64,000 nucleotides of DNA from JBJXGV01 sp046160485 (GTDB lineage: Bacteria; Orphanbacterota; Orphanbacteria; JBJXGV01), in contig JBJXGV010000027.1 of the NCBI GenBank assembly GCA_046160485.1, forward strand, positions 1 to 64,000, in the 5' to 3' direction. Shown one piece after another: positions 18,422-27,736 of the stretch (the stretch's first letter is position 1; each line of letters begins with the position of its first letter). Under the pieces are notes generated by a model, which ran no database searches, was not told the origin of the DNA, and was given only the letters and a program-made list of their open reading frames with translations. Position numbers and translations under genes: made by a program.

Positions 18422-21400
18422 TCACCTCATGACCGCGATCTTTAGGAGGGTCGAGGCCGCTTCTTCTCCATCATCGACCTCGAGCTTGCACAAGTATACC
18501 CCACTCGCTACCCGGCTGAGATCCCAATGATACTCATTGTCGCCGGCGGGGCGATTTTCTTGGGGGGTTTCGGTGATCAATTCGCCTGAAAGATCGTAAA
18601 TCTTCATCGCCACACGGCCGGCGCGGCCGAGGCGGTAGCGAATCGAGGTTTCGTTGCCGTGCGCGGGGTTCGGATACGCGAACGTCCCGGCCGTCGCGAG
18701 GAGCGCATCCGTGATCGGGCGCGGCTCGTCGAGCGCGCCGATCCCGCCGCTGTGAGCGCCGTCGCCGCCGATGCCGCCCCACTGGATCGCGCCCGCGGGC
18801 GCGTCGTCGCTCAGCGGAAGAGCGTAGAGGAATCCGTCGTAGGGCGCGGTGAGCACGGCAAGGACCGGATCGGCTCCCGATGTGGGGGCCACGGCCGCGA
18901 TCGCGGGCGTGTACTGGAACGGCTCGCCCGCGCCGTACGGCCAGGCAGGGAGCGGCTTGCCGTCGGCGCGATACGCCATCAAACGGCCGTCGCGAATTCC
19001 GACGACGACCTCCGCACGCGCGTCACCATCGATATCGACAACGAGCGGCGTCTCCCCCGCGATCGCCTGGTCATCGATTCGCGGCGGGAGCTGCAGCGGC
19101 CAGCCGATCCGGCGAGCGCCATTCCAAGAGAGCACATGCACCCGTGCGTCCTCCGTCGGGATCAGAATCTCGAGGCGACCGTCGCCGTCGAGATCACCGA
19201 GCGACGGGTACGTGAAGACCTCGGCTCCGAGGTTAACCGGCCAGCCGGGGAGGCGCGCGCCATGCGGCCCGTCTCCCGACTTCACGTCACCGGGAGCGCC
19301 CTCGCGAAAGTACCCGGCGGTGACCGCGCCTTCCTGCGTCACGGCGAGCCATTCGTTCCCGGGCGTGTCGCGATCGAGGTCGCCCCACACGAGGAACGCA
19401 AGATCCGTGACAAGCTCCGAATAGACTCCATAGAAGACTGGGCTCTGCGGGCTGTCGCCGCCGTCGAGCGGGCTAAAGAACGCCGGGCTACCAACGAGAG
19501 TGCCGTCGTTCGAGAGCGCGAAGACGCGCGTCGAGTGACCGGGGACGACAACCGCGTTCGACGCAAACGCCCGATTGGATGGCGATCGAAACGTCTCGAC
19601 CTGCGGCATGCCGGGACCGCCGAGTCCTGTGAGGCCGTAGATCGTGCTGTCGGACACCGCCGCGATCAGAGCGCCGGTCGCACCCGGCCCCGGTGCGATC
19701 GTCGGCACGAGGAGAAATCTCCCGTCGAGGGACGCGATCCACCCCGTCGAGTCGCTCGGCTGCGGCGGACCGCCCGCGGGCTCCCACGGCGCCCCGTCCG
19801 CGTGCAGCACGTAGACGCCGCCGTTGTCGCCGAGGACGACGACCTCGTCGCCAGGCTGCCCGTCGACATCGGCGACGGCGCACGGGATCGACACGGGCTC
19901 CGGAATCGCGCGATGCCACGGCTCGCCCGCGCCGACCGGAAGCGGCACGCCGAACACGCGGCCCGTCGCAGGGAGCGTGTCGGTCGCGGCTGTGTCGGGA
20001 TCGTCCGTGTCGAAAGTGTCCGCAAGCGCCGCGACGAAATCCTCGCCGACGACCGCCGCGAAATGCGCGCCATCCTCATCCGCGCTGCCGACGGTCGGCC
20101 CGACAAGGAGCGCGCGGCGAAACTTGAGCGAATCGCCCAGTACGACGGGGAATCCGGGAAGCCTCGGCGCGAGCGCAATGCGCATCGACATCGCGAAACC
20201 GGGCTTGCTGATATCGGTGACGGAGATTCCGGTTTCGAGATCGTCGTTGGAGCGCGAGTTCGGATCGGAGTCCGGCGTAAACGCGTCGTTGTTCCCCTCG
20301 TAGAAGGGGTCGAACGGGCCGCCGCGAAACTGGAACGAGTTGAAATTGCCGATGTCGGGGAGGCCGTCCGCTTCTTCGAGCCGCAGCCCGCGCCGCAGGA
20401 AGTTCACGTTGACCGCATTCACCTCGATCGTTTCCTCGTTGAGCGCGCGCTCGTCGACGTGCCACATGAGCGCTCCGTAACCGGGCAGCGCAAAGTCGTA
20501 CTCGTAGCTCGGCACCTCGATCGAATCGCCCGACGCCGGATCGCGCACGACGCGCGCGGGACCGAGCACGACGCCCGTCGCGCTGTCGGCGTCCGCCACG
20601 GAGTTGAGGGAGTCGCCGAACTCCGTCACGAAATAAGTGCCGTCGATCTCGACCTGGCGGTTCTCGATCAGGTAGTACTCGCGCGGCGTGATCGGGATCA
20701 GGATCGATCGCGGGCGCGTCTCGTCGCCGTCGAAGTCCGGCAGCGTCGATGGAATGAGGCTCTCGATCTCCGCGAAGCTGTTGACGACGAGCGGTCGCTC
20801 GACTCCGAGGAAGAATCGCGACCACGCGGAGAGACCGCCCGGGATCAGCCCCGCGACCTGCGTGTCGAGCCCGAGATCGAGCGACTGGCTGTCGCCCGAG
20901 TCCATCAGGTCCCAAACGCCGACCGACGGGAAAAAGAAAAACGTGTTGTAAAGGTCCGGCAGACCGATCTGGTGGCCGAACTCGTGCGCCATGGTTCCGT
21001 TCACCGCGCCGATGAAGAAGTCCTGCGAGATCGTTTCGGGGCACACCCACGCGTTGTCGACGAGCATCGAGTCGGCACCGTCGTGGACGTAGATCGAATC
21101 GATGCCGCACGCGCTGTCGGGGAACTGATACGTGATGTTAAACGACGGGATGTCGCCCGGCGTGTCGCCGTTGACGTCGCCTTGAAGATCGGGCCCGGCG
21201 TGGATGAACAGATACGAGTCGTAGTCGGAGAAACGAAACGTCGTCGCGGTGTCGACGTAGGCGATCCAGTCGCGCACGAGCTGCGAAATCCCGCAGCCGC
21301 GGCTTTCGAAAGTCCACGACGCGGGATCACCCTCGGGGAGGTAGTCCGCACTGTCATCGAGGCGATACGCCGTCGTGTCGCCCTCGGGGAAAAGCGTGTA

Positions 21401-21964
21401 CTCGATGTGGATCTTGCCGTTCGACGCGGCGAACCAGTAGCGCCGCATCGCCTCGAGATGCGCTTCGAAGTACGCGCGGTTGTGCGGGGGCGGGTCGATG
21501 AAATCCGTGTCGGTCGGCGGCGTCGTGATGAAGCGGCCCTCGCCCGTCGTCGACGAACCCGCGCTGTCGTTTTCGAACTCGAAGCGAAACGCGGCGAGGC
21601 GGACCGTATCGCGAACGCCCGGCGGCCCCGACGCGGCCTTGAGAAGTTCGCGCCACGTCGGCTTCGCGCCGAGCCCCGCGCGGCTCTTCAGAATCGGCCG
21701 GTTCGGAAGATCGTGGCGGATAAGCGGCGCGTAGCGCTCGGCGATGCGTTCGCGCGCGCGCCGCAACTCTTCCTGCCGCGCGGCGGCGGCCGGATCAACC
21801 GGCGAGCTGGCATCGCCGACGCGCCCATCCGGCAGCACGCGGCGAATCGGGTAACGCTCCGGATGCGCGGACGCGTCCTGCGCCCCCGCGCCGGAACCGA
21901 GAATCACCAGCGCGGCGGCGAGTGCAAATCGAGCGGCGCCTGCGCCGCGACGTGATCCCCTCAT
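18422..21964 (-). CDS. Secreted M6-family metalloprotease with FG-GAP-like repeats and C-terminal sorting-like domain
   Basis: This 1180-residue protein has a signal peptide (FALAAALVILGSGAGAQDAS). The catalytic domain contains HEFGHQIGLPDLYN (about 326), the extended HExxHxxGxxD zinc motif of the M6/immune-inhibitor-A group, with a preceding NGTMA and a following DLMDSGDS. Residues about 640-1080 hold repeated Asp-rich FG-GAP/VCBS-like units (VADVDGQPGDEVVVLGDNGG, LGDLDGDGRLEILIPTEDAR, VDIDGDARAEVVVGIRDGRL), expected to make a propeller. The last 85 residues are a FlgD/type IX-like domain: FAYPNPAHGNETSIRYRLG, MKIYDLSGELI, HWDLSRVASGVYLCKLEV, ending in AVMR. The gene abuts the PorV-like gene (TAG-ATG). 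I infer a surface-exposed or released protease exported by the neighbouring machinery. Confidence 0.9.
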   Translation of the reverse strand: MRGSRRGAGAARFALAAALVILGSGAGAQDASAHPERYPIRRVLPDGRVGDASSPVDPAAAARQEELRRARERIAERYAPLIRHDLPNRPILKSRAGLGAKPTWRELLKAASGPPGVRDTVRLAAFRFEFENDSAGSSTTGEGRFITTPPTDTDFIDPPPHNRAYFEAHLEAMRRYWFAASNGKIHIEYTLFPEGDTTAYRLDDSADYLPEGDPASWTFESRGCGISQLVRDWIAYVDTATTFRFSDYDSYLFIHAGPDLQGDVNGDTPGDIPSFNITYQFPDSACGIDSIYVHDGADSMLVDNAWVCPETISQDFFIGAVNGTMAHEFGHQIGLPDLYNTFFFFPSVGVWDLMDSGDSQSLDLGLDTQVAGLIPGGLSAWSRFFLGVERPLVVNSFAEIESLIPSTLPDFDGDETRPRSILIPITPREYYLIENRQVEIDGTYFVTEFGDSLNSVADADSATGVVLGPARVVRDPASGDSIEVPSYEYDFALPGYGALMWHVDERALNEETIEVNAVNVNFLRRGLRLEEADGLPDIGNFNSFQFRGGPFDPFYEGNNDAFTPDSDPNSRSNDDLETGISVTDISKPGFAMSMRIALAPRLPGFPVVLGDSLKFRRALLVGPTVGSADEDGAHFAAVVGEDFVAALADTFDTDDPDTAATDTLPATGRVFGVPLPVGAGEPWHRAIPEPVSIPCAVADVDGQPGDEVVVLGDNGGVYVLHADGAPWEPAGGPPQPSDSTGWIASLDGRFLLVPTIAPGPGATGALIAAVSDSTIYGLTGLGGPGMPQVETFRSPSNRAFASNAVVVPGHSTRVFALSNDGTLVGSPAFFSPLDGGDSPQSPVFYGVYSELVTDLAFLVWGDLDRDTPGNEWLAVTQEGAVTAGYFREGAPGDVKSGDGPHGARLPGWPVNLGAEVFTYPSLGDLDGDGRLEILIPTEDARVHVLSWNGARRIGWPLQLPPRIDDQAIAGETPLVVDIDGDARAEVVVGIRDGRLMAYRADGKPLPAWPYGAGEPFQYTPAIAAVAPTSGADPVLAVLTAPYDGFLYALPLSDDAPAGAIQWGGIGGDGAHSGGIGALDEPRPITDALLATAGTFAYPNPAHGNETSIRYRLGRAGRVAMKIYDLSGELITETPQENRPAGDNEYHWDLSRVASGVYLCKLEVDDGEEAASTLLKIAVMR

Positions 21965-22963
21965 CTAGAAATCGTACGAGAGGGCGAAGCGATTGACGCG
22001 GTTCAGGTCGGTTGCCTGCGGGAAGCTCGCGAAATCGAACCGAAGCCCGATCTTCGCGTGCCGGCGGAGCGAGAAGCCTCCTCCCACGGTGTAATCCGTG
22101 ATGTCGCCGTCGGTGTCCTGAATCCATCCGCCTCGCAGCGCAATGAAATCGTAGAACGTGTACTCGGCGCCACCCTTCCAGATCGGTGTGTCGTCGGCGT
22201 TCACGAGCGGCTTCGTCAACTCGGCCGTCACGAGCACCTTGTGCAGCGGCGTACCGTCGCTCGCCGCGGGCGTCAAGATGTTCGGCGACCACGCCGCGCC
22301 GAGCCGGAGCATGCGCGGCAAATCCTCCGCCTGGTCCTCGTCGTTGTACGCGAGGTTGGGGCCGAGATTCTGCATGATCGCGCCGAGGTCGACGTTGATC
22401 TCGGGGATCGAGTAGAGCGCCGAGAGATCTCCCGCGATCGAGCGGCCCGTGCCGTCGGAGATCGCCAGTTCCGGAATCGGATCCGCGAGCTTCGAGTAGA
22501 TGAACTTGAACCCGAAGCCGACGGCGAGACGATCGTTGAGCTTCGCGCCGTACGAAAACGCCGGGACGAAGTCGAAGGAGCTGAAGTCTTCACCGACGTT
22601 TCCCGCGTCGTCGACGACCTGGCTCGTTCCGAACGAGAGGAAGATCACGGAGAAACCGAGCGAGCCGCCCCATCCCGGGCGCGAATAACCGAAGTAGTAG
22701 TAGCCGATGTCGTCCGCCAGATCGGGGACGAGCTTCGAATACATAAACGCAAGCGACGGCGTTTCGCGATGCGCGAGCGCGGCGGGGTTCCAGTACGAAG
22801 CCGTCGCGTCGTCCGCGACAGCGACGTACGCCTGGCCCATGCCGGCCGCGCGTGCGCTCGGTGTGAGAAGCGGCTGAAGCGCCGCGGGCGCTCCCTCCGA
22901 CACCGCCATCGCGACGCTCGGCACAAGCACGAGAGCAGCGAGGCCCAGCAGTATCCATTTCAT
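21965..22963 (-). CDS. PorV/PorQ-family outer-membrane barrel protein
   Basis: This is a 332-residue protein. ATG 22963 has a strong AAAGGAGG ribosome site 7 bp ahead and starts a signal peptide (MKWILLGLAALVLVPSVAMA). Just after cleavage comes PSARAAGMGQAYVAVADDAT followed by SYWNPAALA, the characteristic N-terminal hatch of PorV/PorQ/FadL-like proteins of FCB bacteria. The rest is beta-barrel (YGAKLNDRLAVGFGFKFIYS, FSLRRHAKIGLRFDFASF) with a terminal SYDF. In Bacteroidota PorV shuttles CTD-bearing cargo from the translocon to the PorU sortase. Here the gene directly follows a C25 peptidase gene, the same order as porU-porV in Porphyromonas. The 117-bp gap upstream (22964-23080) shows no clear promoter. 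Confidence 0.85.
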   Translation of the reverse strand: MKWILLGLAALVLVPSVAMAVSEGAPAALQPLLTPSARAAGMGQAYVAVADDATASYWNPAALAHRETPSLAFMYSKLVPDLADDIGYYYFGYSRPGWGGSLGFSVIFLSFGTSQVVDDAGNVGEDFSSFDFVPAFSYGAKLNDRLAVGFGFKFIYSKLADPIPELAISDGTGRSIAGDLSALYSIPEINVDLGAIMQNLGPNLAYNDEDQAEDLPRMLRLGAAWSPNILTPAASDGTPLHKVLVTAELTKPLVNADDTPIWKGGAEYTFYDFIALRGGWIQDTDGDITDYTVGGGFSLRRHAKIGLRFDFASFPQATDLNRVNRFALSYDF

Positions 22964-23080
22964 CGGTCGTCCTCCTTTATAAGCCACTCTTGAGATTCGT
23001 GACATGAAAGCTCGATTTGATTCACTCGAAAGCACGGCCGCGCGATTTCGTTGCCGCGCTCGGCGAACTCCATCCGGAAA

Positions 23081-26000
23081 TTACTCGCGCATAACGACCG
23101 CGCGCCCGACGGCCTCGGACTCCTTACCGTCCGCCGCCTGCGCGATCACTTTGAAGAAATAGACACCGTTCGCGACGAGGTCGCCGTCCTGGTCTCGCCC
23201 GTCCCAAACGAATTCATTGCTGTTGCCGACGATGCCGGGCGCGTCTTGGAACTCGCGAACCAAGCGCCCGTTCACCGTAAAGAGCTTCACCGTGACCAGG
23301 TTCGCACCCTGCGTGAGATCATACGTGATGAGCGTTTCGTCTGAAAAGGGATTGGGGAAGTTGAGCGGATCCGACACGCGGAACTCTCCGATGGCGCCGA
23401 CGATTTCGATCGTGGAGACGGTCTTCGTTCGGTTGTTGAGGTTGTCGCTCGCTTGAATCGTGATCGTGTGAACTCCGAGCGGCGCGTCGGGAGGCAAGAG
23501 TGTCTCGAACGCGACGTCGAGCCCGCCATTCTTAAAGTCGCCGAAGTCGTACTCGAACTTTTCCGTGAGATCCGTTGTGCGCTCCGCCGACGTCCCCTCG
23601 TCCATCGTCACGCTGATCGAGTAGAAGTCGTCCTCGCCCTGAATGTTGACGCCGTGCGGATCGGAGAGGCGAAGCTTCAAGGTCGCGGTGGGAACGACGG
23701 AAACGTTGGGCCGCAACGGCCGGTCGTCGAACGCGACCGAGAGCTCGGGGCCTGTCTGATCGCTCGCAACGGTGGAGTCGACTTCGATGCCTCGCGAGGC
23801 ATCGATCGAATCGCGAAGCCCGACTCCGTCCGTTGCGCCGTTGTCGACGTACGCGTGGATCTGCGCAAGATCCCCCTGGCGAATATCCGCCGGCACGAAG
23901 AACGACGCCGTCCAGCGCCCCGCGGTGACGGGGACGTCTCCTGTGTAGAGCGTTCCGCCCAGGAGAGTGAATCGCGCGCGGCGCGCGCTGCCGTCCGGCG
24001 GCGGGAAAAACGTGTATCCGCTCGTGTCGGCAACACCCGACACCGTGACCGTCGCCTTGCCGTTGAACGACGACGCGACCGCCCCGCCCTGAAGAACGCT
24101 CCCGGAAACCGTCGCGAACGTGCCGCCGACGAAACCGGGATGCGGGTCGATCGCGACCGGTAGCTCGGGAAGCGCAAGGCGCAGCGCAGGGTCGCCGAGG
24201 ATGTGATATTTCTCGTCGTTCGTGCGGCTGCGAATGATTTCTGGCTGCGACTTCGCGTTGATGATCGAGTCGCCGACGCGCCCTTCCGCATCGCCGGGCG
24301 CCTTGAACAGATCGCTTACCACGTTGCGCGCGAAGATGAAACTCGAGCCGGCGAACGCCGGCGCATCGGACGCAACCGAAGCAATCGAGCCGCCGCCCGG
24401 CGTGAATATGAGCTGCTCGGAAATGCTCGAGCCGTCGTCGCGATCGAACAGACCGATCGTGCACGAGTACGCGGAGAAGATGTAGTAGCGGCGTCCGTTT
24501 CCCAACACCGTCGCGTCGGCGTCGCTCGTAAAGAAGAGGTTTTCGTCGGCCATCTTGTCGTACGCGCCGTGGCCCGAGTAGTGAGAGAGAAGGCAGCCGC
24601 GCCGCAACGCGTCGATGTAGGCGCGCTTCGCGGCCGGCTTCTCGACTTCGTTTCCGAACGGGAACTCGACCATGTAGATCTTCTCTTCGAGGAAAACCCC
24701 CGGGATGACCGCGGCCGCGCCTTCGACGTCCTTCGTATGCTGATCGAGGAAGAAGCGGTCCCAGCACGGCGAGGTGACTTCGCGCGATGCGCAGCCCTTC
24801 ATCTCATCGTCCGCGGCGAACACGATTCGCGAGCGCCAATCGCCCAACTCCGGGTTGGTTTCGTACTCCACGAGTTTGCTCGTGTACGTGGTGACCTGAT
24901 CCGAACTTCCTGCCGGAATTCTGCCGATTGAAACGAGCGGCACGCCGGGAGCTTCGACGTCGAGGTACGTGTAATAGTCGTCGGTGCCGAACGTGTTGAT
25001 CGGCGAACCGTCGCGAGAGATTCGGTAGTACAACGGGATCAAGTTCCGATTCCCCGTCGTCTTGATGCCGCGGTAGTCCTTCGTTGCGTCGCCCACGAGA
25101 AGTACGTATTCGGGAACGAATCCAGCACCTGGCCCGCGGCCGTCGTCCCAATTGAAGGCGGCGTAGCGGAGGAAGTCGCGAATCGCCGCGGGCTGCGCGA
25201 CGCCCCAACCGAACTGCGCGTTGATCTGCGAAAGGGGGACGACGCGAACGGTGAAGTCTCGGGCGCGGAGCGCGCGAATCTGCTCGACGCTCGAGCGCAA
25301 CTCATCAGCGACGACGATGAGGTAGTCGGCCCGGATCGACGGGTCGCGCAGGTTGTCGATTTGGAAACGCGCGATGCGCGACGGAGCGAGCAGCGCGCCG
25401 TCACCGGTCAGCACGTAGCGCCGCTTCGCGTCCTCAGGCCGCTCGAACGAGAAGACGCCGGACGCCAACACGCCGCCGCCGACGAGCCGCGCCTCGAACG
25501 GATCCGTGACGTCGATGAGAAGGTTCGGCGTCCCGGCGATCCCCGCGATGTCGTAGCGAATTCGGCCGGTGGCTTCGGGGCTCGTGAAGCTGAACGATTC
25601 GGCGCCGAGTCCGTCGTAGCGCCGCGCGTACTCGAGCTCGAACCACGCCATGTAGACCTCGCGCGAACTCGTGCTGAGCGCGCCATCGAAGAGACGCACG
25701 CGAAGCGTGTCCGCGCGCCCCGACGAGATCGGACCGGTGTAGACGAAGTCGTACGGGTACTTCACGCCGCTCGTGGGCCGGTCTTCCCACGCGATCGTGT
25801 CGGCGAGCACGGCGGAGTTCCATTCGATAAGCGCGCGATAGTTGCCGAACGTTTGCGTGTCCGACTGGCGATGGCCGAAGAGACGCACCTTCAGCTCCGC
25901 GTCGCGCTCGGGAATCGCGCCCGGGCTCGACGACCGGAACGTGATCGCGGTGCCGGCGTTCGTGTTGCTCATGTCGTTCCAGAACCACCCATCCTCGCCG

Positions 26001-27286
26001 AAGCGGGAAATGTCCTCGACGAGATCTTCTTCCGCGTGCGTGCGGAATAGAAAGTCCGTCGCGATCGTGGCGCCGCTTCCCGGCACGACGGCGCCGTCGA
26101 GCGAGGGCGTCAGGCGCTTCGGTGCTTCTGTGAATTCACCACCCCAGGTAAGCCAGTAGACGTTGGCGTTCGCGAAACGCGTGCGGAAGTGGACCTGCGC
26201 GGCGCTATCGGGAAGAGTCGGGTCGAACTCGCCCAAGAATCCTCCGGGGCCGAGCGCATAGAAGATGATTTCGTCGGCCGCGTCGAAGCTTCCGTCGGCG
26301 CCGTCGCGAACCAGGAGCGGCGTCTGCTTCATCCACTCGTTTCGGCCGGCGAGCAAATCCTCCGGCACCTCGAGCCCGCCGCCGTTGTAGATGCGGATCC
26401 CCCCCGTCGCGCCGATCTCCGTCGTCGGGTTCGAGATTCCCGCGGCGACGAGACTCGCGTACGTGATTCGGTGAACGCCGGTGCGCGTGATCTCGACACG
26501 AATCCAATCGGATGAACTTGCGAACGAGTCCCCCTCGCCGCGCTTGGAGGCGTTTCGCTTGGCGAGCGTCGCGTCGCGAAACGAACGCGCGGTGTCGTAG
26601 TTCGCGAGCATCTCGCGCAGGCGCGATTCGCTTCGTTCGCGGAGCGGCTCCGGCATGAGCGCGACCGCACCGCGCGTGCCCGGGAAGTCGATTCGCGCGC
26701 GCAGGCGCGCCACACGCGAAGCCTCGCCGGTCTCCGGATTCCAACGCACGGGGAACAAAACGACGCTTCCGACGCGCTGCGTGGTGACCACGTGCGGCGC
26801 CGGAAGCTCCGCGACGCGCTCCGGGAAAACGGCCCCCGCCGAGTAGATCGCGGCGCTTCGCCGGTAGACTGCATCGTAGTCTTCGAACGATCCGTCGACG
26901 TCGGCGATCGGCGCGACGTCGACGGTTCCGATCGGCGTGAACTCGACCGACTCGATCGTGATGCGGGCGTCGCCCGAAGCGGGCATTCCGAACGAAAAGA
27001 ACGTCGCGGGAAGATCGGGTTCGCCGGGCTTCTGGCGCTGCACGTGACCGGCCGCCGTGACTTGCACGCCGCCCTCGGGGTCGGCGGTTCTCTCGATAGC
27101 AATGTCGCGCGGTTCGTAGACGATCGTCAGGCCGGAGATATCGTCGCGCACGACCGTTATTCCCGCGGCGGCGAGGTCGGCGGCCGACACCGGTGCGGCG
27201 AGTGCAAGAACGACAAACGCGGCGGCGAAGGCAAGCGGCGCGAGGTGCGCGACGAACCTTGCGCGGACGCTAACGGGCGGCTTCAG
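23081..27286 (-). CDS. C25 (gingipain/PorU-type) cysteine peptidase with C-terminal sorting-like domain; probable CTG start
   Basis: This protein has about 1401 residues. The first ATG/GTG-type start (27190) would cut off the signal peptide; reading 32 codons further upstream gives CTG 27286 with GGAGAG six bases ahead and a good signal (FVAHLAPLAFAAAFVVLALA, then APVSAAD). The catalytic domain shows LLSHYSGHGAYDKM (His about 904) and IFSAYSCTIGLF (Cys about 940), spaced as in gingipains. Ahead of it lie a propeptide/Ig-rich part and ADYLIVVADELRSSVEQIRA, typical of C25. After it come Ig-like domains and a final FlgD-like domain (LNFPNPFSDETLITYDL, LFTVNGRLVREF, ANGVYFFKV, AVVMRE). PorU is a C25 sortase with a retained CTD, and the PorV-like gene follows. 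A free protease is the alternative. Confidence 0.88.
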   Translation of the reverse strand: MKPPVSVRARFVAHLAPLAFAAAFVVLALAAPVSAADLAAAGITVVRDDISGLTIVYEPRDIAIERTADPEGGVQVTAAGHVQRQKPGEPDLPATFFSFGMPASGDARITIESVEFTPIGTVDVAPIADVDGSFEDYDAVYRRSAAIYSAGAVFPERVAELPAPHVVTTQRVGSVVLFPVRWNPETGEASRVARLRARIDFPGTRGAVALMPEPLRERSESRLREMLANYDTARSFRDATLAKRNASKRGEGDSFASSSDWIRVEITRTGVHRITYASLVAAGISNPTTEIGATGGIRIYNGGGLEVPEDLLAGRNEWMKQTPLLVRDGADGSFDAADEIIFYALGPGGFLGEFDPTLPDSAAQVHFRTRFANANVYWLTWGGEFTEAPKRLTPSLDGAVVPGSGATIATDFLFRTHAEEDLVEDISRFGEDGWFWNDMSNTNAGTAITFRSSSPGAIPERDAELKVRLFGHRQSDTQTFGNYRALIEWNSAVLADTIAWEDRPTSGVKYPYDFVYTGPISSGRADTLRVRLFDGALSTSSREVYMAWFELEYARRYDGLGAESFSFTSPEATGRIRYDIAGIAGTPNLLIDVTDPFEARLVGGGVLASGVFSFERPEDAKRRYVLTGDGALLAPSRIARFQIDNLRDPSIRADYLIVVADELRSSVEQIRALRARDFTVRVVPLSQINAQFGWGVAQPAAIRDFLRYAAFNWDDGRGPGAGFVPEYVLLVGDATKDYRGIKTTGNRNLIPLYYRISRDGSPINTFGTDDYYTYLDVEAPGVPLVSIGRIPAGSSDQVTTYTSKLVEYETNPELGDWRSRIVFAADDEMKGCASREVTSPCWDRFFLDQHTKDVEGAAAVIPGVFLEEKIYMVEFPFGNEVEKPAAKRAYIDALRRGCLLSHYSGHGAYDKMADENLFFTSDADATVLGNGRRYYIFSAYSCTIGLFDRDDGSSISEQLIFTPGGGSIASVASDAPAFAGSSFIFARNVVSDLFKAPGDAEGRVGDSIINAKSQPEIIRSRTNDEKYHILGDPALRLALPELPVAIDPHPGFVGGTFATVSGSVLQGGAVASSFNGKATVTVSGVADTSGYTFFPPPDGSARRARFTLLGGTLYTGDVPVTAGRWTASFFVPADIRQGDLAQIHAYVDNGATDGVGLRDSIDASRGIEVDSTVASDQTGPELSVAFDDRPLRPNVSVVPTATLKLRLSDPHGVNIQGEDDFYSISVTMDEGTSAERTTDLTEKFEYDFGDFKNGGLDVAFETLLPPDAPLGVHTITIQASDNLNNRTKTVSTIEIVGAIGEFRVSDPLNFPNPFSDETLITYDLTQGANLVTVKLFTVNGRLVREFQDAPGIVGNSNEFVWDGRDQDGDLVANGVYFFKVIAQAADGKESEAVGRAVVMRE

Positions 27287-27470
27287 ACTCGGCTCTCCAA
27301 TCGGGTTCGAGAGGCAACGCCTCTTCCTTCAACAGGACGGGGATTTCATCGTGGATCGGGTAAGCCAACCGGCACTTCGCGCAGACCAGCCGCGACCGGC
27401 CGGGCTCGTACGCCAGATCGCCCACGCACGATGGGCACACGATGATCGCGAGGAGTTCCATGTCCAGCAC
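27270..27470 (-). CDS. Trm112-family small zinc-ribbon-like protein
   Basis: This 66-residue protein has ELLAIIVCPSCVGDLAYEPG followed by LVCAKCRLAYPIHDEIPVLL, the CPxC...CxxC ribbon and the YPIxxxIPVLL segment of the Trm112/YcaR family. Members bind zinc and often act as small activators of methyltransferases; the bacterial role is poorly defined. The GTG start at 27470 has AAGGA nine bases upstream. Its end overlaps the inferred CTG start of the C25 peptidase by 17 bp, making it the first cistron of the secretion block. A candidate -10 (GATAAT, 27535-27530) and a TTGACT-17-GAGGAT pair (27638-27610) lie upstream, both weak. Confidence 0.85.
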   Translation of the reverse strand: MLDMELLAIIVCPSCVGDLAYEPGRSRLVCAKCRLAYPIHDEIPVLLKEEALPLEPDWRAESEAAR

Positions 27471-27631
27471 GGGTGTCCGTCCTTCAGGAATGATCGTCCA
27501 GGGGAATTGTTGTCCGGAGTAACCTTTGGATTATCAGCAAGCCGCGTGCTCACCGAATCGAGGCGCCCTGGGCTTGTCCCGCCGACGCTCCGGCTGGCGC
27601 CCGGCCCGCATCCTCATCGCGTTCCGCAAGA

Positions 27632-27669
27632 TAGTCAAGCGGCCCTGGGACGCGCGCGCGCGTTGACTA
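27632..27669. repeat. Inverted repeat TAGTCAA / TTGACTA around a GC-rich 24-bp centre
   Basis: TAGTCAA at 27632-27638 and TTGACTA at 27663-27669 are perfect 7-bp inverted repeats separated by 24 bp that include a run of CG dinucleotides. It lies in the 266-bp gap between accA and the Trm112-like gene. It puts a TTGACT -35-like hexamer on each strand. It could be an operator, a hairpin after accA, or chance; there is no T-tract for an intrinsic terminator. Apart from this and the weak promoter elements noted for the Trm112-like gene, 27471-27736 holds nothing I can name. Confidence 0.3.
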
Positions 27670-27736
27670 CGACGCGGTTGCGCGCCGGACGGCGAGTGTC
27701 TCCGATTCGGGAATTCGTGTCGCAAATCAACGACAT

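Noticed and set aside
18659..21955. 1098-codon open frame on the plus strand opposite the M6 protease
   Set aside because: It is Arg/Asp/Glu/Val-rich, without any domain, signal peptide or ribosome site, and mirrors the minus-strand gene. Long antisense frames are expected with this codon bias.
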